From Portibacter lacus (GTDB lineage: Bacteria; Bacteroidota; Bacteroidia; Chitinophagales; Saprospiraceae), in assembly GCF_021533215.1 (NCBI RefSeq), contig NZ_JAJNKA010000023.1, positions 1-42,263 of the forward strand: 42,263 nucleotides of DNA, in the 5' to 3' direction. The first letter of the stretch is position 1. Each line of letters begins with the position of its first letter. The translations under genes and the position numbers were made by a program. This document shows positions 1 through 9,519 of this stretch, piece by piece. Under the pieces are notes generated by a model. The model saw nothing but the letters and a program-made list of their open reading frames with translations, was not told where the DNA came from and did no database searches.

Positions 1-48
1 TTCTAATCTCTTGTCACCATAGAGACTAGTAGAAGATGTAGTTTTCAT
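1..48 (-). pseudogene. N-terminal fragment of a gene running off the left edge, possibly a Tn5/IS4-like transposase
   Basis: Reading leftward from an ATG at 48, sixteen codons are visible (MKTTSSTSLYGDKRLE) before the window ends. The GDKRLE block resembles the N-terminal DNA-binding segment of Tn5/IS4-type transposases, where a G-D-x-R-L motif is common. That is weak pattern matching on a very short stretch. Whether the gene is intact outside the window cannot be seen. It could equally be an unrelated gene start. Confidence 0.25.
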
Positions 49-864
49 TATTTATACTTTTTAGTCCTCACTAAATATATAAAAAATTTATAATATATAA
101 AAAGATGTGTCCTAATGACAGAGCAAACCTTTCGGATGGGAGGCCGACTGATCCACTAGCTAGCTAGTGGAATTTTAACGGAGTTAAAATAAGGATTGAA
201 CCCGCAGCAAACCTGCGGGATGGGATGGCTTGTGTTGAATTAGATAAGGAACCTTCGGCATACCCGAAGGCTGCGGCTGCCGATGCTACGAATGAGCAAT
301 TTTCACGGAGTAAAAATAGTGAGAGAAGCAGCAGCAAACTTTTCGGGTAGAGAGAAAGAGTTACGCTGTGAGGAAATTGTAAAGCATTACATTAAGAGAT
401 CGAAGGCAATAACTGCTGGCTGGGCAACCATGTAATATAGCATCAGAATCTTCTATTAAGTCTGAAATTGTCTTAAATCTTTATAACGATGTAGATGGAA
501 TTATCAAAATCAATTAATGGTAAACATATTGACGGAATACGACAACGACTGGATTATAGGTGAAATGCCTATACAAATGACATGATAACAAGAAAAACGA
601 GGAATTATTAATCAACATAATTTAGAGAATCCTTATGTTAGCGCATTCCGCGATGACATCTATTTTGTGGTAAAGATCTTTCATCTGGAAAAGAACTGTC
701 AGATCGAAACTAACACCATCAGAACGAAATGCACTTGAAAGCAATGCATGTAACTGACTTTTGATGCGATGACATCACGTCTATTGCTTAGTGAAAGTTG
801 TATTATTTTAGTATATTTCGAATCGTAATAAACGTGCTTGGGGTGTAACTTAAATTATATAAAT
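49..864. other. Long non-coding region with hairpin repeats and no intact gene
   Basis: No convincing gene is seen in this 0.8-kb stretch; frames are broken every few tens of codons. The left third holds a perfect palindrome (CCACTAGCTAGCTAGTGG, 153-170) and two look-alike hairpins with 7-bp stems and 5-nt loops: CCCGCAG/CTGCGGG around CAAAC (201-219) and CCTTCGG/CCGAAGG around CATAC (252-270). The same kind of sequence recurs before the LytTR genes near 4500 and 14000. The right part (about 490-760) reads in pieces that could be a decayed coding sequence, but no family is recognisable. Confidence 0.6.
184..213 (+). repeat. Dispersed 30-nt intergenic repeat, copy 1
   Basis: This is one of three 30-nt copies (the others are at 4519-4548 and 14052-14081). 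They share TTAAAATA, then a purine-rich stretch, then AACC, GC-G and ACC at fixed spacing. The 3' half overlaps a small hairpin. All three lie in the long gaps between giant surface-protein genes. The function is unknown. Confidence 0.55.
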
Positions 865-3800
865 GTGAAAAAATTTACAATTCTACACTTTATACTTCTA
901 TCCATAGGAAGTTTTAATATTCTAAAAGCTCAGTCTTGTTCCCCTGGCATATTTACTACTCAAGCTCAAATAAATGATTTTCACGCTACTTGCACTTCTA
1001 TAAACGGTGATTTAATAGTCGAAGGAAGTGGTATTACAGAACTAAATAAGTTATATAAAGTGGTATCTGTATCTGGGGATGTCATCGTTCGAAATTGTCC
1101 AAACATAAAGACCTTAAATGGGTTAGATTTAATAACTTCCATAGGGGGGGATTTTAAAATTATTAACACTGGGATTTCAGCGATTTCAGAGGCAAAAATC
1201 CCTTTTGCATTATTTAGCATCGGTGGTGATTTATACATAGAGAACAATTCCAATTTACTTGAAATTAATTACATGTATGATTTATCAAGTATAGGTGGCA
1301 AATGGGATGTAAGAAATAATGCAAACTTAAAGGGAGTCTATAATTTCTTCGGCTTAAAAACCATAAGTAAAGATTTCGTAATGTTTTCTAATGGCAATCT
1401 TCAAGATTTAGAATTAGCAGAATTACATACGATCTCTAAAGGAATGACCATTTCAAACAATTCTGGTGATTTTACATTAAATGGATTCCCTAAACTACAT
1501 ACCATTACCAATGGAATTCAATTAGCTCAAAATGATGGATTAAAAGAATTTAACGGATTTAATGCCTTAGTGAATACTGCTTCAATTTCCATTACTCATC
1601 ATAATAACCTTTCACAAATAAGTGGTTTTCCCAATTTGATTAATGCTACAAATGTCACCATTGCTAATAATATAGGACTGACAAATATTTCAGGTTTTGC
1701 TGCTTTTACAACCTTAGCTAATGAAATGGAAATTAGTGAAAATTCAAGTTTAACTACATTAATTGGATTCCAATCCCTAAAAACAGTTAATAATCATGTG
1801 AAAATTCTTGATAATCTCTCTCTGACAACGATTGGAAGTTTTAACGCAGTTGAGATAGGTGATTTCACTTTTAGGAATAATGATGAATTAACTATGATTA
1901 CTGGATTTACAAATCATATTCAGGGAGCTGTTGGAATTATTGATCATGCTAAGCTTACCACCATAAATGCATGGGATAACTTATCATCTGGACTTGGTAT
2001 TGACATCTCTAATAATGCACAACTTTCAACTGTAAATGGGTTTGAAAATTATTCAAATGATGCATCAGTTATTAACATAAATAATAATCCATCGTTGTCT
2101 GTATGCTGCTGGGCACTTCCAGCAATATCAGAAGTACAAACGAATGAAGGGATTATAAGTATATCAGGAAATGCTACTGGATGTGCAAGTCTTTCCCAGA
2201 TTAACCAAGTGCCTGTTTTTAGCAACTGTCCAGCAGATCAGACTGTGAATACTGGAAGTGATAATTGTTATGGTACCATAAATTTAACAGAGCCTTCGAT
2301 AACAGATAATTGTGGTTATGTAACCTACACTTATGAAATAAATGATCCTTTAGGTGATTATGGTAGTGGTGAAGGAAGTGAAAACGCATCTCTTGATTAT
2401 CCTTTAGGTGTGGGCATATCTACATTCACTTGGGAAGTCATAGATGAAAGTGGTAATAATGATGTTTGCGTTACAACGATTACTGTGTTAGATAAAGAAT
2501 TTCCACAAATTATTACAGAATTACCAGAATCAGCTTCAATTTCCACCCTTCCCACTGTATGTGAAGCAGTGTATTCAGTGACTTTTCCAGAGGCAACCGA
2601 TAATTGTAGTATAACCAATAGAGAAATAATCGTATATAACCAAGAAGGTGGCTCTCCAATTTACTCGAACTACAATGCTGTAGAAGGTCAGACCTATGAT
2701 ATTCTGCTAAAGCCTGGTATTTATGAATTAGAAGCTAGTGTTAGAGATGTTGGAAATAATGCTTATATATCATCAACACTTATACTTGTTGAGAGCAATG
2801 ATTCTACAGCTCTAGAAGCAATGGCAACTGGAGGGACTCTAAGTTGTTCTACTAATTTTACAACACTAATGGGTACTTCCAGTATTAATAATGTAGCATA
2901 TGCTTGGACAGGTCCAGATAATTTCGCCTCTTTATTACAGAATCCGGAGGTTAGTCAAGCAGGGACCTACACATTAATAATAACTAGCGAAAATGGATGT
3001 ACATCTGAAGCTACCGCAGAAGTTACAGCCGAAGAAGATCTTCCAAATGTAAGTGCATTAGGGGGTATTATTGATTGCAACAATTCTATGGTTACTTTGA
3101 TGGGAGAAACAACAACCGAAGGAACCACCGTCTCTTGGACAGGTCCAGATGGATTCACAAGCGATGAAAACAATCCTACAGTTGATATTCCAGGTCAATA
3201 TACATTTACTGTGGAATCAAGTTCAGGTTGCTCAGCATTTAAAAAAGTGAACGTAAATCATAATAATGAGTCTCCAGAGGTTCAATTGTCTTTAGGTGAT
3301 GTTCAATGTAGCGAGTCAAGTATTACTATTAATTTATCGGTGACAGAAGGTTTTACTTATGTATGGTCGGGTCCAGATGAATTTACATCTGCAGATTCAG
3401 AACCAAGTATTTCTATTGCCGGAACATATTCTGTAACGGTCACTGGATCTAATGGTTGTTTTATAACCGATTCAATAGAATTAGCACAGCCAATTCCGTT
3501 CGAAACTTCAGTAACTGTCGATGGAAGTACTGCTACCATGAACATCTCTGGAGGTAATGGTCCATTTGATATTTTATGGGATGACGGAAATCAATCAACA
3601 ACTGTATCTAATTTAGATGACGGAGATCACATTGTAACAGTCACAGATGTATTTGGATGTTCTCAAGAAATAACATTTACGATTATGTCTTCAGGGACAG
3701 AAGAATTTCTTAAAACCATGAGCATAAATATCTTTCCTAATCCAGCCTTCAAATTTTTAAATTGCAATTGGGAAAATGAAAACGTTGAAATACTTAATAT

Positions 3801-3966
3801 TTATATTTTAGATCAAAGTGGAAAAATAATTTTCTCTAAAGGATTTAACAATGGAAAGCAATCTGTTCAATTGGAAATTAATATTGCCAACTGGTCTTCA
3901 GGAATCTATTTTGCTAGATTCTCTACCAAAGAGAAAACAGGAGTATTAAAATTTGCAAAAATTTAA
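865..3966 (+). CDS. Giant secreted L-domain/HYR/Ig-like protein with a T9SS C-terminal sorting domain
   Basis: A predicted 1033-residue secreted surface or extracellular protein, probably adhesive. I chose GTG at 865 because it begins a good signal peptide (MKKFTILHF..., cleavage near KAQS); a TTG 27 nt upstream only adds an unlikely tail. Residues about 25-445 are an irregular leucine-rich solenoid of roughly 22-25-residue units (GFxxLxxaxxixIxxNxxL), like the receptor L domain seen in many Bacteroidota proteins. HYR-like modules follow (about 449-650), containing DNCG and GxxxFTWxVxDxxGN. Next come three Ig/PKD-like repeats with WxGPDxFxS and GxYxxxVxxxxGC (about 655-870), then an SprB-like repeat. 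The last 80 residues (SINIFPNPA... to FAKI) are a typical T9SS type A domain, so outer-membrane translocation is expected. The ligand is unknown. It shares its architecture with the gene at 10125. Confidence 0.88.
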   Translation: MKKFTILHFILLSIGSFNILKAQSCSPGIFTTQAQINDFHATCTSINGDLIVEGSGITELNKLYKVVSVSGDVIVRNCPNIKTLNGLDLITSIGGDFKIINTGISAISEAKIPFALFSIGGDLYIENNSNLLEINYMYDLSSIGGKWDVRNNANLKGVYNFFGLKTISKDFVMFSNGNLQDLELAELHTISKGMTISNNSGDFTLNGFPKLHTITNGIQLAQNDGLKEFNGFNALVNTASISITHHNNLSQISGFPNLINATNVTIANNIGLTNISGFAAFTTLANEMEISENSSLTTLIGFQSLKTVNNHVKILDNLSLTTIGSFNAVEIGDFTFRNNDELTMITGFTNHIQGAVGIIDHAKLTTINAWDNLSSGLGIDISNNAQLSTVNGFENYSNDASVININNNPSLSVCCWALPAISEVQTNEGIISISGNATGCASLSQINQVPVFSNCPADQTVNTGSDNCYGTINLTEPSITDNCGYVTYTYEINDPLGDYGSGEGSENASLDYPLGVGISTFTWEVIDESGNNDVCVTTITVLDKEFPQIITELPESASISTLPTVCEAVYSVTFPEATDNCSITNREIIVYNQEGGSPIYSNYNAVEGQTYDILLKPGIYELEASVRDVGNNAYISSTLILVESNDSTALEAMATGGTLSCSTNFTTLMGTSSINNVAYAWTGPDNFASLLQNPEVSQAGTYTLIITSENGCTSEATAEVTAEEDLPNVSALGGIIDCNNSMVTLMGETTTEGTTVSWTGPDGFTSDENNPTVDIPGQYTFTVESSSGCSAFKKVNVNHNNESPEVQLSLGDVQCSESSITINLSVTEGFTYVWSGPDEFTSADSEPSISIAGTYSVTVTGSNGCFITDSIELAQPIPFETSVTVDGSTATMNISGGNGPFDILWDDGNQSTTVSNLDDGDHIVTVTDVFGCSQEITFTIMSSGTEEFLKTMSINIFPNPAFKFLNCNWENENVEILNIYILDQSGKIIFSKGFNNGKQSVQLEINIANWSSGIYFARFSTKEKTGVLKFAKI

Positions 3967-3996
3967 AAAATACTATTTAGGATAAGCTAAATGATA

Positions 3997-4028
3997 GCAC
4001 TGTTATTTAGTTTTAGCAGTGCCTTATT
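3997..4028 (+). terminator. Probable terminator after the first giant gene
   Basis: Stem GCACTG (3997-4002) pairs with CAGTGC (4017-4022) around a T-rich loop, followed by CTTATTTT. It starts 30 nt after the stop codon of the giant protein gene. Confidence 0.55.
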
Positions 4029-4134
4029 TTCATAAAATAGGATATTGCAAATTGCGATTAAAATCTGAGTTAGAAGTATAATTGAGAAGAAAGGTATATA
4101 CCCTTTTGCATTCCAAATAATAATTTAACGCACT

Positions 4135-4357
4135 GCTTATTATAATTTTGAAGATGGAATCCCTTTTAGTGATAATACAGGCCGCAGCTAAGTTGCTGAT
4201 GGGAGTTTGAATGGGCATGAGGCCATCTTATATGGATTTGCTAAAACAGGCGTTACTTCCAATTGGGTGGATGGACCTAACAACAACAGCCTACCAATAA
4301 ATGTAGCAATGGATTTTGATATGATAGATGATTACATCTCTGTTGCTAATGCTCCAG
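4135..4357 (+). pseudogene. Remnant of a LamG-domain giant protein, forward piece
   Basis: Translation from 4135 gives AYYNFEDGIPFSDNTG, a stop codon, then GFAKTGVTSNWVDGP and AMDFDMIDDYISVANAP. These match the end of one LamG jelly-roll domain and the start of the next in the intact genes at 5342 and 15086 (compare AYYNFNSGVPEANN, GFAKTGSTSNW and ALDFDGVNDYIKIP). One in-frame TAA and the lack of any start or flanking domains make it a decayed fragment. It ends abruptly near 4357, where homology continues on the other strand. Confidence 0.8.
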
Positions 4358-4490
4358 TCTGATTATACAAGACCAAATCCTTAGCGAAAACACATTTGTC
4401 ACAAAAATCTGGAAGGCCATCATCATCTAAATCGCCAAAATTAAATGGACTGGTGATCCCGTTGGATAGGCCTCCAATTCTGAATCGAAA
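4350..4490 (-). pseudogene. Inverted remnant of the C-terminal domain of a LamG-type giant protein
   Basis: On the minus strand, from about 4487 down to 4350, the translation reads FNFGDLDDDGLPDFCDKC and then VFAKDLVLYNQTG. This matches the calcium-loop and C-terminal-domain junction of the two intact LamG proteins (FGDFDADGTPDHCDNC with ELILEN; DSDKDGTPDFCDDC with SLVLKN). It abuts the forward LamG remnant head to head. The simplest reading is one former gene broken by an inversion, or two pieces joined by recombination. Confidence 0.75.
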
Positions 4491-4518
4491 GTATACCTTT
4501 CGGATGGGTAAGTCAGCG

Positions 4519-4548
4519 TTAAAATAGGAAATAAACCAGCAGAATACC
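4519..4548 (+). repeat. Dispersed 30-nt intergenic repeat, copy 2
   Basis: Second copy of the unit also found at 184-213 and 14052-14081. It begins TTAAAATAGGAAAT and ends AGAATACC. It is closer to the 14052 copy than to the first. Confidence 0.55.
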
Positions 4549-4587
4549 ACCTGCGGTTAGTACACCAATATTACTGTTAGGTTATAA

Positions 4588-4652
4588 GGTACAGCGTACC
4601 GTTCCAATTTTGTAAAATGACGCTCGAAAGTTAAAACAAGGTACAGCGTACC
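4588..4652. repeat. Two copies of the inverted repeat GGTACAGCGTACC
   Basis: GGTAC-AGC-GTACC occurs at 4588-4600 and again at 4640-4652. A third, slightly altered copy lies at 14122-14134 before LytTR copy C. Each is a 5-bp inverted repeat around AGC, which suits either a small hairpin or a dimeric protein site. No known operator is recognised. Confidence 0.5.
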
Positions 4653-4790
4653 GGCACAGATAGGAAATTTATGACAGTACAAATTTATCTGGTAGGAAGC
4701 CGAAGTTAAATTAGTCAGAGCCTGCCTACTTGCCTGACTAGAGGTCAGACCATGAGTGTGAATAAATCTAGTGTTCCCTTTCGGAACCAC

Positions 4791-4818
4791 TTTTCGACCG
4801 CTCGGAGTACGAAATCCT
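4791..4818 (+). promoter_or_regulatory. Conserved 28-bp leader core of LytTR copy A
   Basis: The block starts TTTTCGACCGCTCGG, continues AGTACGAAATCCT, and is identical in the leaders of LytTR copies B (9718-9745) and C (14500-14527). It contains TTTCG and CGAAA in inverted orientation 13 nt apart. It lies about 90 nt before the start codon, and conservation continues downstream (GGACAATTCCTTAAA and CTTTAAGAA). A role in expression, for example as a promoter or autoregulatory site, is inference. Confidence 0.5.
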
Positions 4819-4907
4819 TACCCCCGGACAATTCCTTAAATTCATGAAAAGATTCTACCTAACTTTAAGAAGTAAAAGCCTAAAAGTTAATCATAACATA
4901 CCCAATT

Positions 4908-5309
4908 ATGGAGACTAAAAAACAAGTGAGGCCATTGAGGAAAATTCTTCCGATTATCCCGCTCAAGAAAGAATTACTTAATAAGAAGATGGCAATCTCA
5001 TTAAGAAAACAGATTGAAATTATAGATTTAGACCACATCCTTTACTTAAAGTCTGATAGCAATTACACCGAAATTCACTTGAAGGGTGGAAAGAAGATTG
5101 TCAGTTCCATTACTTTAAAAAGATACGTCAATAAATTAAGCTCAGACCGCTTCATTCGCGTTCATCAAAGTTACCTTATTAATAAGTCATCCATTTCCAG
5201 CTATTTAACCAATCAGAACAAAGTTGTCCTGCATAATTCCCAAGAAATTCCAGTCTCGAATAGCAAAAAGGATGGACTATTAAAATATTTGAAAACTTTG
5301 ATGGTGTGA
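4908..5309 (+). CDS. Stand-alone LytTR-domain DNA-binding regulator, copy A
   Basis: A 133-residue protein made of a basic N-terminal tail of about 25 residues and one LytTR domain (about 28-130). Diagnostic LytTR features are visible: DLDHILYLKSDSNYTEIHL, then RFIRVHQSYLIN, then the closing IPVSNSKK. There is no receiver domain, membrane segment or sensor domain, so it is a DNA-binding protein without its own phosphorylation input. It is nearly identical to copy C at 14618 and to the first 50 residues of truncated copy B at 9836. It sits 32 nt upstream of a giant LamG protein gene on the same strand and is probably co-transcribed with it. Regulating that gene or its own leader is the natural inference. 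Confidence 0.9.
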   Translation: METKKQVRPLRKILPIIPLKKELLNKKMAISLRKQIEIIDLDHILYLKSDSNYTEIHLKGGKKIVSSITLKRYVNKLSSDRFIRVHQSYLINKSSISSYLTNQNKVVLHNSQEIPVSNSKKDGLLKYLKTLMV

Positions 5310-5341
5310 ATCACGATACTAAATCTCTAAAAATAATCACT

Positions 5342-8300
5342 ATGTATTTTATTATACAAAAAAAAGAGAAAACAATTCAATTCGCTAGTATTTACAAGCT
5401 TCTTTTTGTCTTAATTCTATTTCTTAGTTCTGTGATATCGTTAAGTGGTCAAATAATTTCTTTCGATTATTCAGGTGGCCCTGTTCAACAATATACAATC
5501 CCAAGCGGGGTGACTAGTGTGGCAATTGAGGTAACAGGAGCAGATGGAGGAAGTAGATTGATTAATACACCCATATATGGTGGAGAAGGAGCAACTGCTT
5601 TTGGTATACTTTCAGTAACACCAGGTGATGTTTTAGAGCTGAGAATAGGGGCCGCTGGGGCAAATGCAACTCCACAGGTAATAGGAGAGAATGGGACTTC
5701 ATTAGTAAATATAGCTCCCGGAGGAGGAGATGCTTCTGCAGTATATTTTATGGGTAATCCCTTGATTGTTGCAGGTGGAGGCGGCGGTAGTGGTGGTGCT
5801 TTATCTGGTATTGGTGGTGTTATTACAATGTCAGGTGGTGCTTCAGGAGCTGATCCAGGAGAAGGAGCAATACCTGGTGGAGTCAATGGAAGTGGTGGGA
5901 GTGGAGGTGGTTGGATTAGTGAATTTATGGCTGATGCTTACGGTGGGGGAGGCGGTGGCGGTTATCTAAGTGCGGGTGCACCTGGATATGATAATCTAAA
6001 TATTGTTGATTTACCAAGCGCTGGTCCTGGAGCTGGAGGTGCCATTCTGAAAGGTGGTGCTGGAGGAACTGGAGTAGATAATGGTTATGGTGGCGCCGGT
6101 GGTGGTGGCGGATATAGTGGAGGTGGCGGTGCTTCTGGATCTGGAGGAACATTTTATCCTGGTTTCAATGCTGGTGGTGGCGGTGGTTCCTTTGTTATTA
6201 ATACGGCAACTAATGCAATGATTAGCGCGGGTACACAAGGTGGTGGAAACGGAAGCAATGGCCAAGTAATAATTAGCTTGAATTGTATTCCTGTAACCAT
6301 TGCGAGTGGAGTGACTAGCAATGCCCCAATATGTATTGGAGAAACGCTTGAATTGAGTGTTTCGCCCTCAGGACAAACACCCTTTACCTATGCTTGGTCT
6401 GGACCTGGAGGAACAATTATAAATGGAGATACTGCGAACCCGACTGTAACTAATCCTGTAAGTGGAGTATACTCTGTAACCGTAACCAACTTCTGTGGTT
6501 CAGTGATCAGTTCCACAAATGTTCAAATAAACACACCTCCAGTAATAGATATATCCGGTCCTTACAACCTTAATACGGACCTTGGGACATGTTTTGGGAT
6601 GACAGATGTAAACCAGTTGTTTTCATTGGTTTCAGCAACCGGAATACCAAGCCCACAAATTTCGATTCCTTTCGATTTTCAATACCCTGTGAACCTTTCT
6701 ACTGTCACAGCAACTGCTAGCAATGTCTGTGGGTCAGACAACGCAACAATCTTCATCAATGTAACCGATATAAATCCCCCGATTGCCTTGTGTAAAAATA
6801 TTAATATTGAAGTAACCGATGGCTTTACGGAGGTAACTGGCGACGACATCGATAATGGCAGCTTCGATGAATGCGGTACTATCCATCCGCTCTATACTGA
6901 CTTATCTGCTCATTCTGGTTTTGCATCTATTGATACCAGAAATGAAGGTCTTGAACTTGTTACATTATATGTGAAAGACCTTTACGGAAATGAAGCTACT
7001 TGTGAAGCTCAAGTGAACATTGTAAAAGACCTTTGCCTCGAAGGAGACGACGGACTGGACTCCGATAATGGTGGACTTCCCGACGCCTGTGATTGTAATC
7101 CTTCTGATCCTTTTAATGATCACATTATCTTAAAGAAAGGTGAAAATAATGCAATGGACTTTGATGGAGTCAATGACATCTTAACAATTCCCAATAACCC
7201 AGCCCTTGTCCCGACAAATAATAATTCACTAACTTTCGAAGCATGGATAAAACCAGATATCGTTAGTGGATTGCAGTCTATTGCTAGCAGTGCTAATTCT
7301 CTTTCCGTGTATAACCTAGCTATTTATTTGACAAATAATCAAGTGAGAGTTACAGCAACTGGCGGAAAATTAGTAACATCTAATGCTACTCTCGCAGCTA
7401 ATGTTTGGACTCATATTGCTATTGTATTTACAGCTAACAGTGTAACGCCAGCATTGTCTAAAATAGAAATTTACATCGATGGTGAACTGGACAACTCATT
7501 GACTGACAACTTCGAGCCAAATAATCTTGGGAATCCTATTCTTTTAGGAAATATCAACGGTGCAAATTGGAGTTACAATGGAAAAATGGATGAAGTTCGT
7601 TTCTGGAGCAGTTCTCGAACTATTGATCAAGTGCAGTTATACAAGGATCGAGAATTGACAGGCATAGAGCCAGGCTTAGAAACCTATTTCAACTTTATTG
7701 ATGGTATTCCAGAAGGAGATAATACCGGAATCACAACCGTGAAAGACTTTTCTAACAATTCATTCAATGCCAGCTTATCAGGATTTGCACAAAGTGGTCC
7801 TGAATCTAATTGGATCAATGAAGATTTGCCAATAAAGAAATTTCAAAGAGACACACTAGCTCCATGTTATTTTTGTCCGGAGCTGACTCAAGTTTCCTTA
7901 GACTTTGATGGAATCGATGATCTTATAACCATTGATAATCACCCTTCCCTCATACCCACGAATAATAATTCAATGACCTTTGAAGCTTGGATTAATCCTA
8001 ATAACGTCGATGGCTTTCAATCCATTGTCAGCAGTGCGAATTCTCTTATCCAATATAACTTAGCGGTTTATTTATACTTTGATAAGTTAAGAGTCACCGC
8101 CTCAAGCGGGAAAGTCGTTACTTCTACTTCGACTATTCCGACTAATTCTTGGACACATATTGGAGTCGTTTTTAATGCAAATAGTTCAACACCTGCTCTA
8201 TCTACTATCGAAATTTATATCAATGGACTTTTAGACATCACATTGACAGATAGTTTCGAGTCAAGTAATCTGGGCAATCCACTTATCTTAGGAAACATAA

Positions 8301-9511
8301 ACGGTGATAATTGGACATTTAAAGGACAAATGGAGGAAGTTAGATTTTGGAATGATGCCAGAACAGCACATGAAATAAATGTCAATCAGTCCAAGGAACT
8401 CTATGGAGGAGAGGATAATTTATCAGCGTACTTCAGTTTTAACAATGGAGTGCCAAACGGAAACAATACCAACCTCACCTTGATTCCAGATTTGAGTAAT
8501 AATAACAATGAAGGCCATCTAAGTGGTTTCGTTAAAGTAGGCCCTAATTCTAACTGGGTTTCTAATACGCTATCATTATCGCCTCCGGAAAATTCAGCTT
8601 TACATTTTGATGGTGTGGATGATGATCTAACAATCCCGAATCAATCCAGTCTAATAGCTACAAATAGCAATGCTGTCACATTCGAAGCTTGGATCTATCC
8701 CGAAAAAGTATCTGGCATAAGCATGATCTATTCTGTTGGCGTATTTCCAAACTTAGATCATCAAATATTCCTTGATGGAAGTCAATTACTCGTCACAGGT
8801 TATGGCTTATCATCATTGCAAGCAGCAACCAACATTTTACCCTTCGAATGGACACATGTTGCCGTGGTTTTTGACATGACTGAGACCAGGCTATATATCA
8901 ATGGTAAACTGGATAATACAAGAATTCAAACTTTGAACAGCGCTAATCAGGGTTTTGATATAAGTTTAGGAAATCAAGCCAATGGTTCTCCATCTAACTG
9001 GAATTTTTTAGGTAAGATGGATGATGTCAGAATGTGGAATGTTACCCGTAGCGAACAGCAAATCTATGATAACTTGCTTCAGGAATTGACTGGAGCAGAA
9101 TTTGGATTAGGAGCATACTATAACTTTAATTCAGGAGTTCCAGAAGCCAACAATTCAGTCTTAACTGCCGTGGATGATCTAAGCGGAAATGGAAATACAG
9201 CATCGGTAAATGGTTTCGCTAAAACTGGCTCAACCTCAAACTGGGTAGCGAGCCCATTAAGATTTGGTGACTTCGATGCGGATGGAACACCAGATCATTG
9301 CGACAATTGCATCGCACCAAAAGAATTGATACTTGAAAATATTGCTTTAGATAGAATTTATAAAGCAACAGAAACAATAACATTAGGGGATGGATTAACT
9401 TTTCCTACTAATGTTCTGACTTTAAGGGCACCTAATATAAAAGTCTCCAATAATGTGGTAATACCACTTAGTGCGTTGATTTATCTAGTTGAGGCGGGGT
9501 GTGAAGAATAG
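5342..9511 (+). CDS. Giant secreted glycine-rich/LamG protein with a non-T9SS-A C-terminal domain
   Basis: A predicted 1389-residue exported surface protein. I prefer ATG 5342 (MYFIIQKKEKT, then a hydrophobic stretch ending LSGQ); a GTG at 5306 overlapping the LytTR stop is an alternative. Domains in order: a glycine-rich beta domain (about 50-325, densest at 140-305 with GGGGGGY runs), an Ig-like module with YAWSGPGG (about 346-390), an HYR-like module (about 476-560), an acidic calcium-loop stretch DSDNGGLPDACDC, three LamG/concanavalin-like jelly rolls (about 601-824, 851-1073 and 1083-1301; FEAWI, WTHI/V, MDEVRFW motifs), another DxDGTPDHCDNC loop, and a C-terminal domain (about 1306-1389) ending AGCEE. 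That last domain resembles the Bacteroidota '3-coathanger stack' C-terminal domain; I hold this name loosely. The first two LamG domains are recent duplicates. A role in carbohydrate or surface binding is inferred from LamG only. Confidence 0.88.
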   Translation: MYFIIQKKEKTIQFASIYKLLFVLILFLSSVISLSGQIISFDYSGGPVQQYTIPSGVTSVAIEVTGADGGSRLINTPIYGGEGATAFGILSVTPGDVLELRIGAAGANATPQVIGENGTSLVNIAPGGGDASAVYFMGNPLIVAGGGGGSGGALSGIGGVITMSGGASGADPGEGAIPGGVNGSGGSGGGWISEFMADAYGGGGGGGYLSAGAPGYDNLNIVDLPSAGPGAGGAILKGGAGGTGVDNGYGGAGGGGGYSGGGGASGSGGTFYPGFNAGGGGGSFVINTATNAMISAGTQGGGNGSNGQVIISLNCIPVTIASGVTSNAPICIGETLELSVSPSGQTPFTYAWSGPGGTIINGDTANPTVTNPVSGVYSVTVTNFCGSVISSTNVQINTPPVIDISGPYNLNTDLGTCFGMTDVNQLFSLVSATGIPSPQISIPFDFQYPVNLSTVTATASNVCGSDNATIFINVTDINPPIALCKNINIEVTDGFTEVTGDDIDNGSFDECGTIHPLYTDLSAHSGFASIDTRNEGLELVTLYVKDLYGNEATCEAQVNIVKDLCLEGDDGLDSDNGGLPDACDCNPSDPFNDHIILKKGENNAMDFDGVNDILTIPNNPALVPTNNNSLTFEAWIKPDIVSGLQSIASSANSLSVYNLAIYLTNNQVRVTATGGKLVTSNATLAANVWTHIAIVFTANSVTPALSKIEIYIDGELDNSLTDNFEPNNLGNPILLGNINGANWSYNGKMDEVRFWSSSRTIDQVQLYKDRELTGIEPGLETYFNFIDGIPEGDNTGITTVKDFSNNSFNASLSGFAQSGPESNWINEDLPIKKFQRDTLAPCYFCPELTQVSLDFDGIDDLITIDNHPSLIPTNNNSMTFEAWINPNNVDGFQSIVSSANSLIQYNLAVYLYFDKLRVTASSGKVVTSTSTIPTNSWTHIGVVFNANSSTPALSTIEIYINGLLDITLTDSFESSNLGNPLILGNINGDNWTFKGQMEEVRFWNDARTAHEINVNQSKELYGGEDNLSAYFSFNNGVPNGNNTNLTLIPDLSNNNNEGHLSGFVKVGPNSNWVSNTLSLSPPENSALHFDGVDDDLTIPNQSSLIATNSNAVTFEAWIYPEKVSGISMIYSVGVFPNLDHQIFLDGSQLLVTGYGLSSLQAATNILPFEWTHVAVVFDMTETRLYINGKLDNTRIQTLNSANQGFDISLGNQANGSPSNWNFLGKMDDVRMWNVTRSEQQIYDNLLQELTGAEFGLGAYYNFNSGVPEANNSVLTAVDDLSGNGNTASVNGFAKTGSTSNWVASPLRFGDFDADGTPDHCDNCIAPKELILENIALDRIYKATETITLGDGLTFPTNVLTLRAPNIKVSNNVVIPLSALIYLVEAGCEE

Positions 9512-9519
9512 AAATGTTC

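Larger units (their letters stand above)
4491..4907. other. Repeat-rich leader region upstream of LytTR copy A
   Basis: No gene is seen here; a minus-strand open frame over 4557-4790 falls entirely in repeat sequence and is not credible. The stretch holds the second copy of the 30-nt dispersed repeat, two GGTACAGCGTACC inverted repeats, a partial copy of the GGTCAGACC direct-repeat block (4736-4767), and the conserved core shared with the other two LytTR leaders. The order of these blocks parallels the region 13980-14617. Confidence 0.6.

Noticed and set aside
865-2200. Internalin-type virulence leucine-rich repeat protein
   Set aside because: The repeats are irregular L-domain-like units common in secreted proteins of free-living Bacteroidota; there is no LPXTG anchor or other internalin feature.
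4557-4790. 77-codon minus-strand open frame
   Set aside because: It lies wholly within leader repeats homologous to 14100-14330, where the frame is not kept, so it is a by-product of repeat sequence.
5485-6265. Several long minus-strand and alternative-frame open frames rich in Pro, His, Thr or Ser
   Set aside because: They are antisense or frame-shifted readings of the GGT/GGA-rich glycine-rich domain of the gene at 5342; composition is extreme and no start signals or motifs are present.
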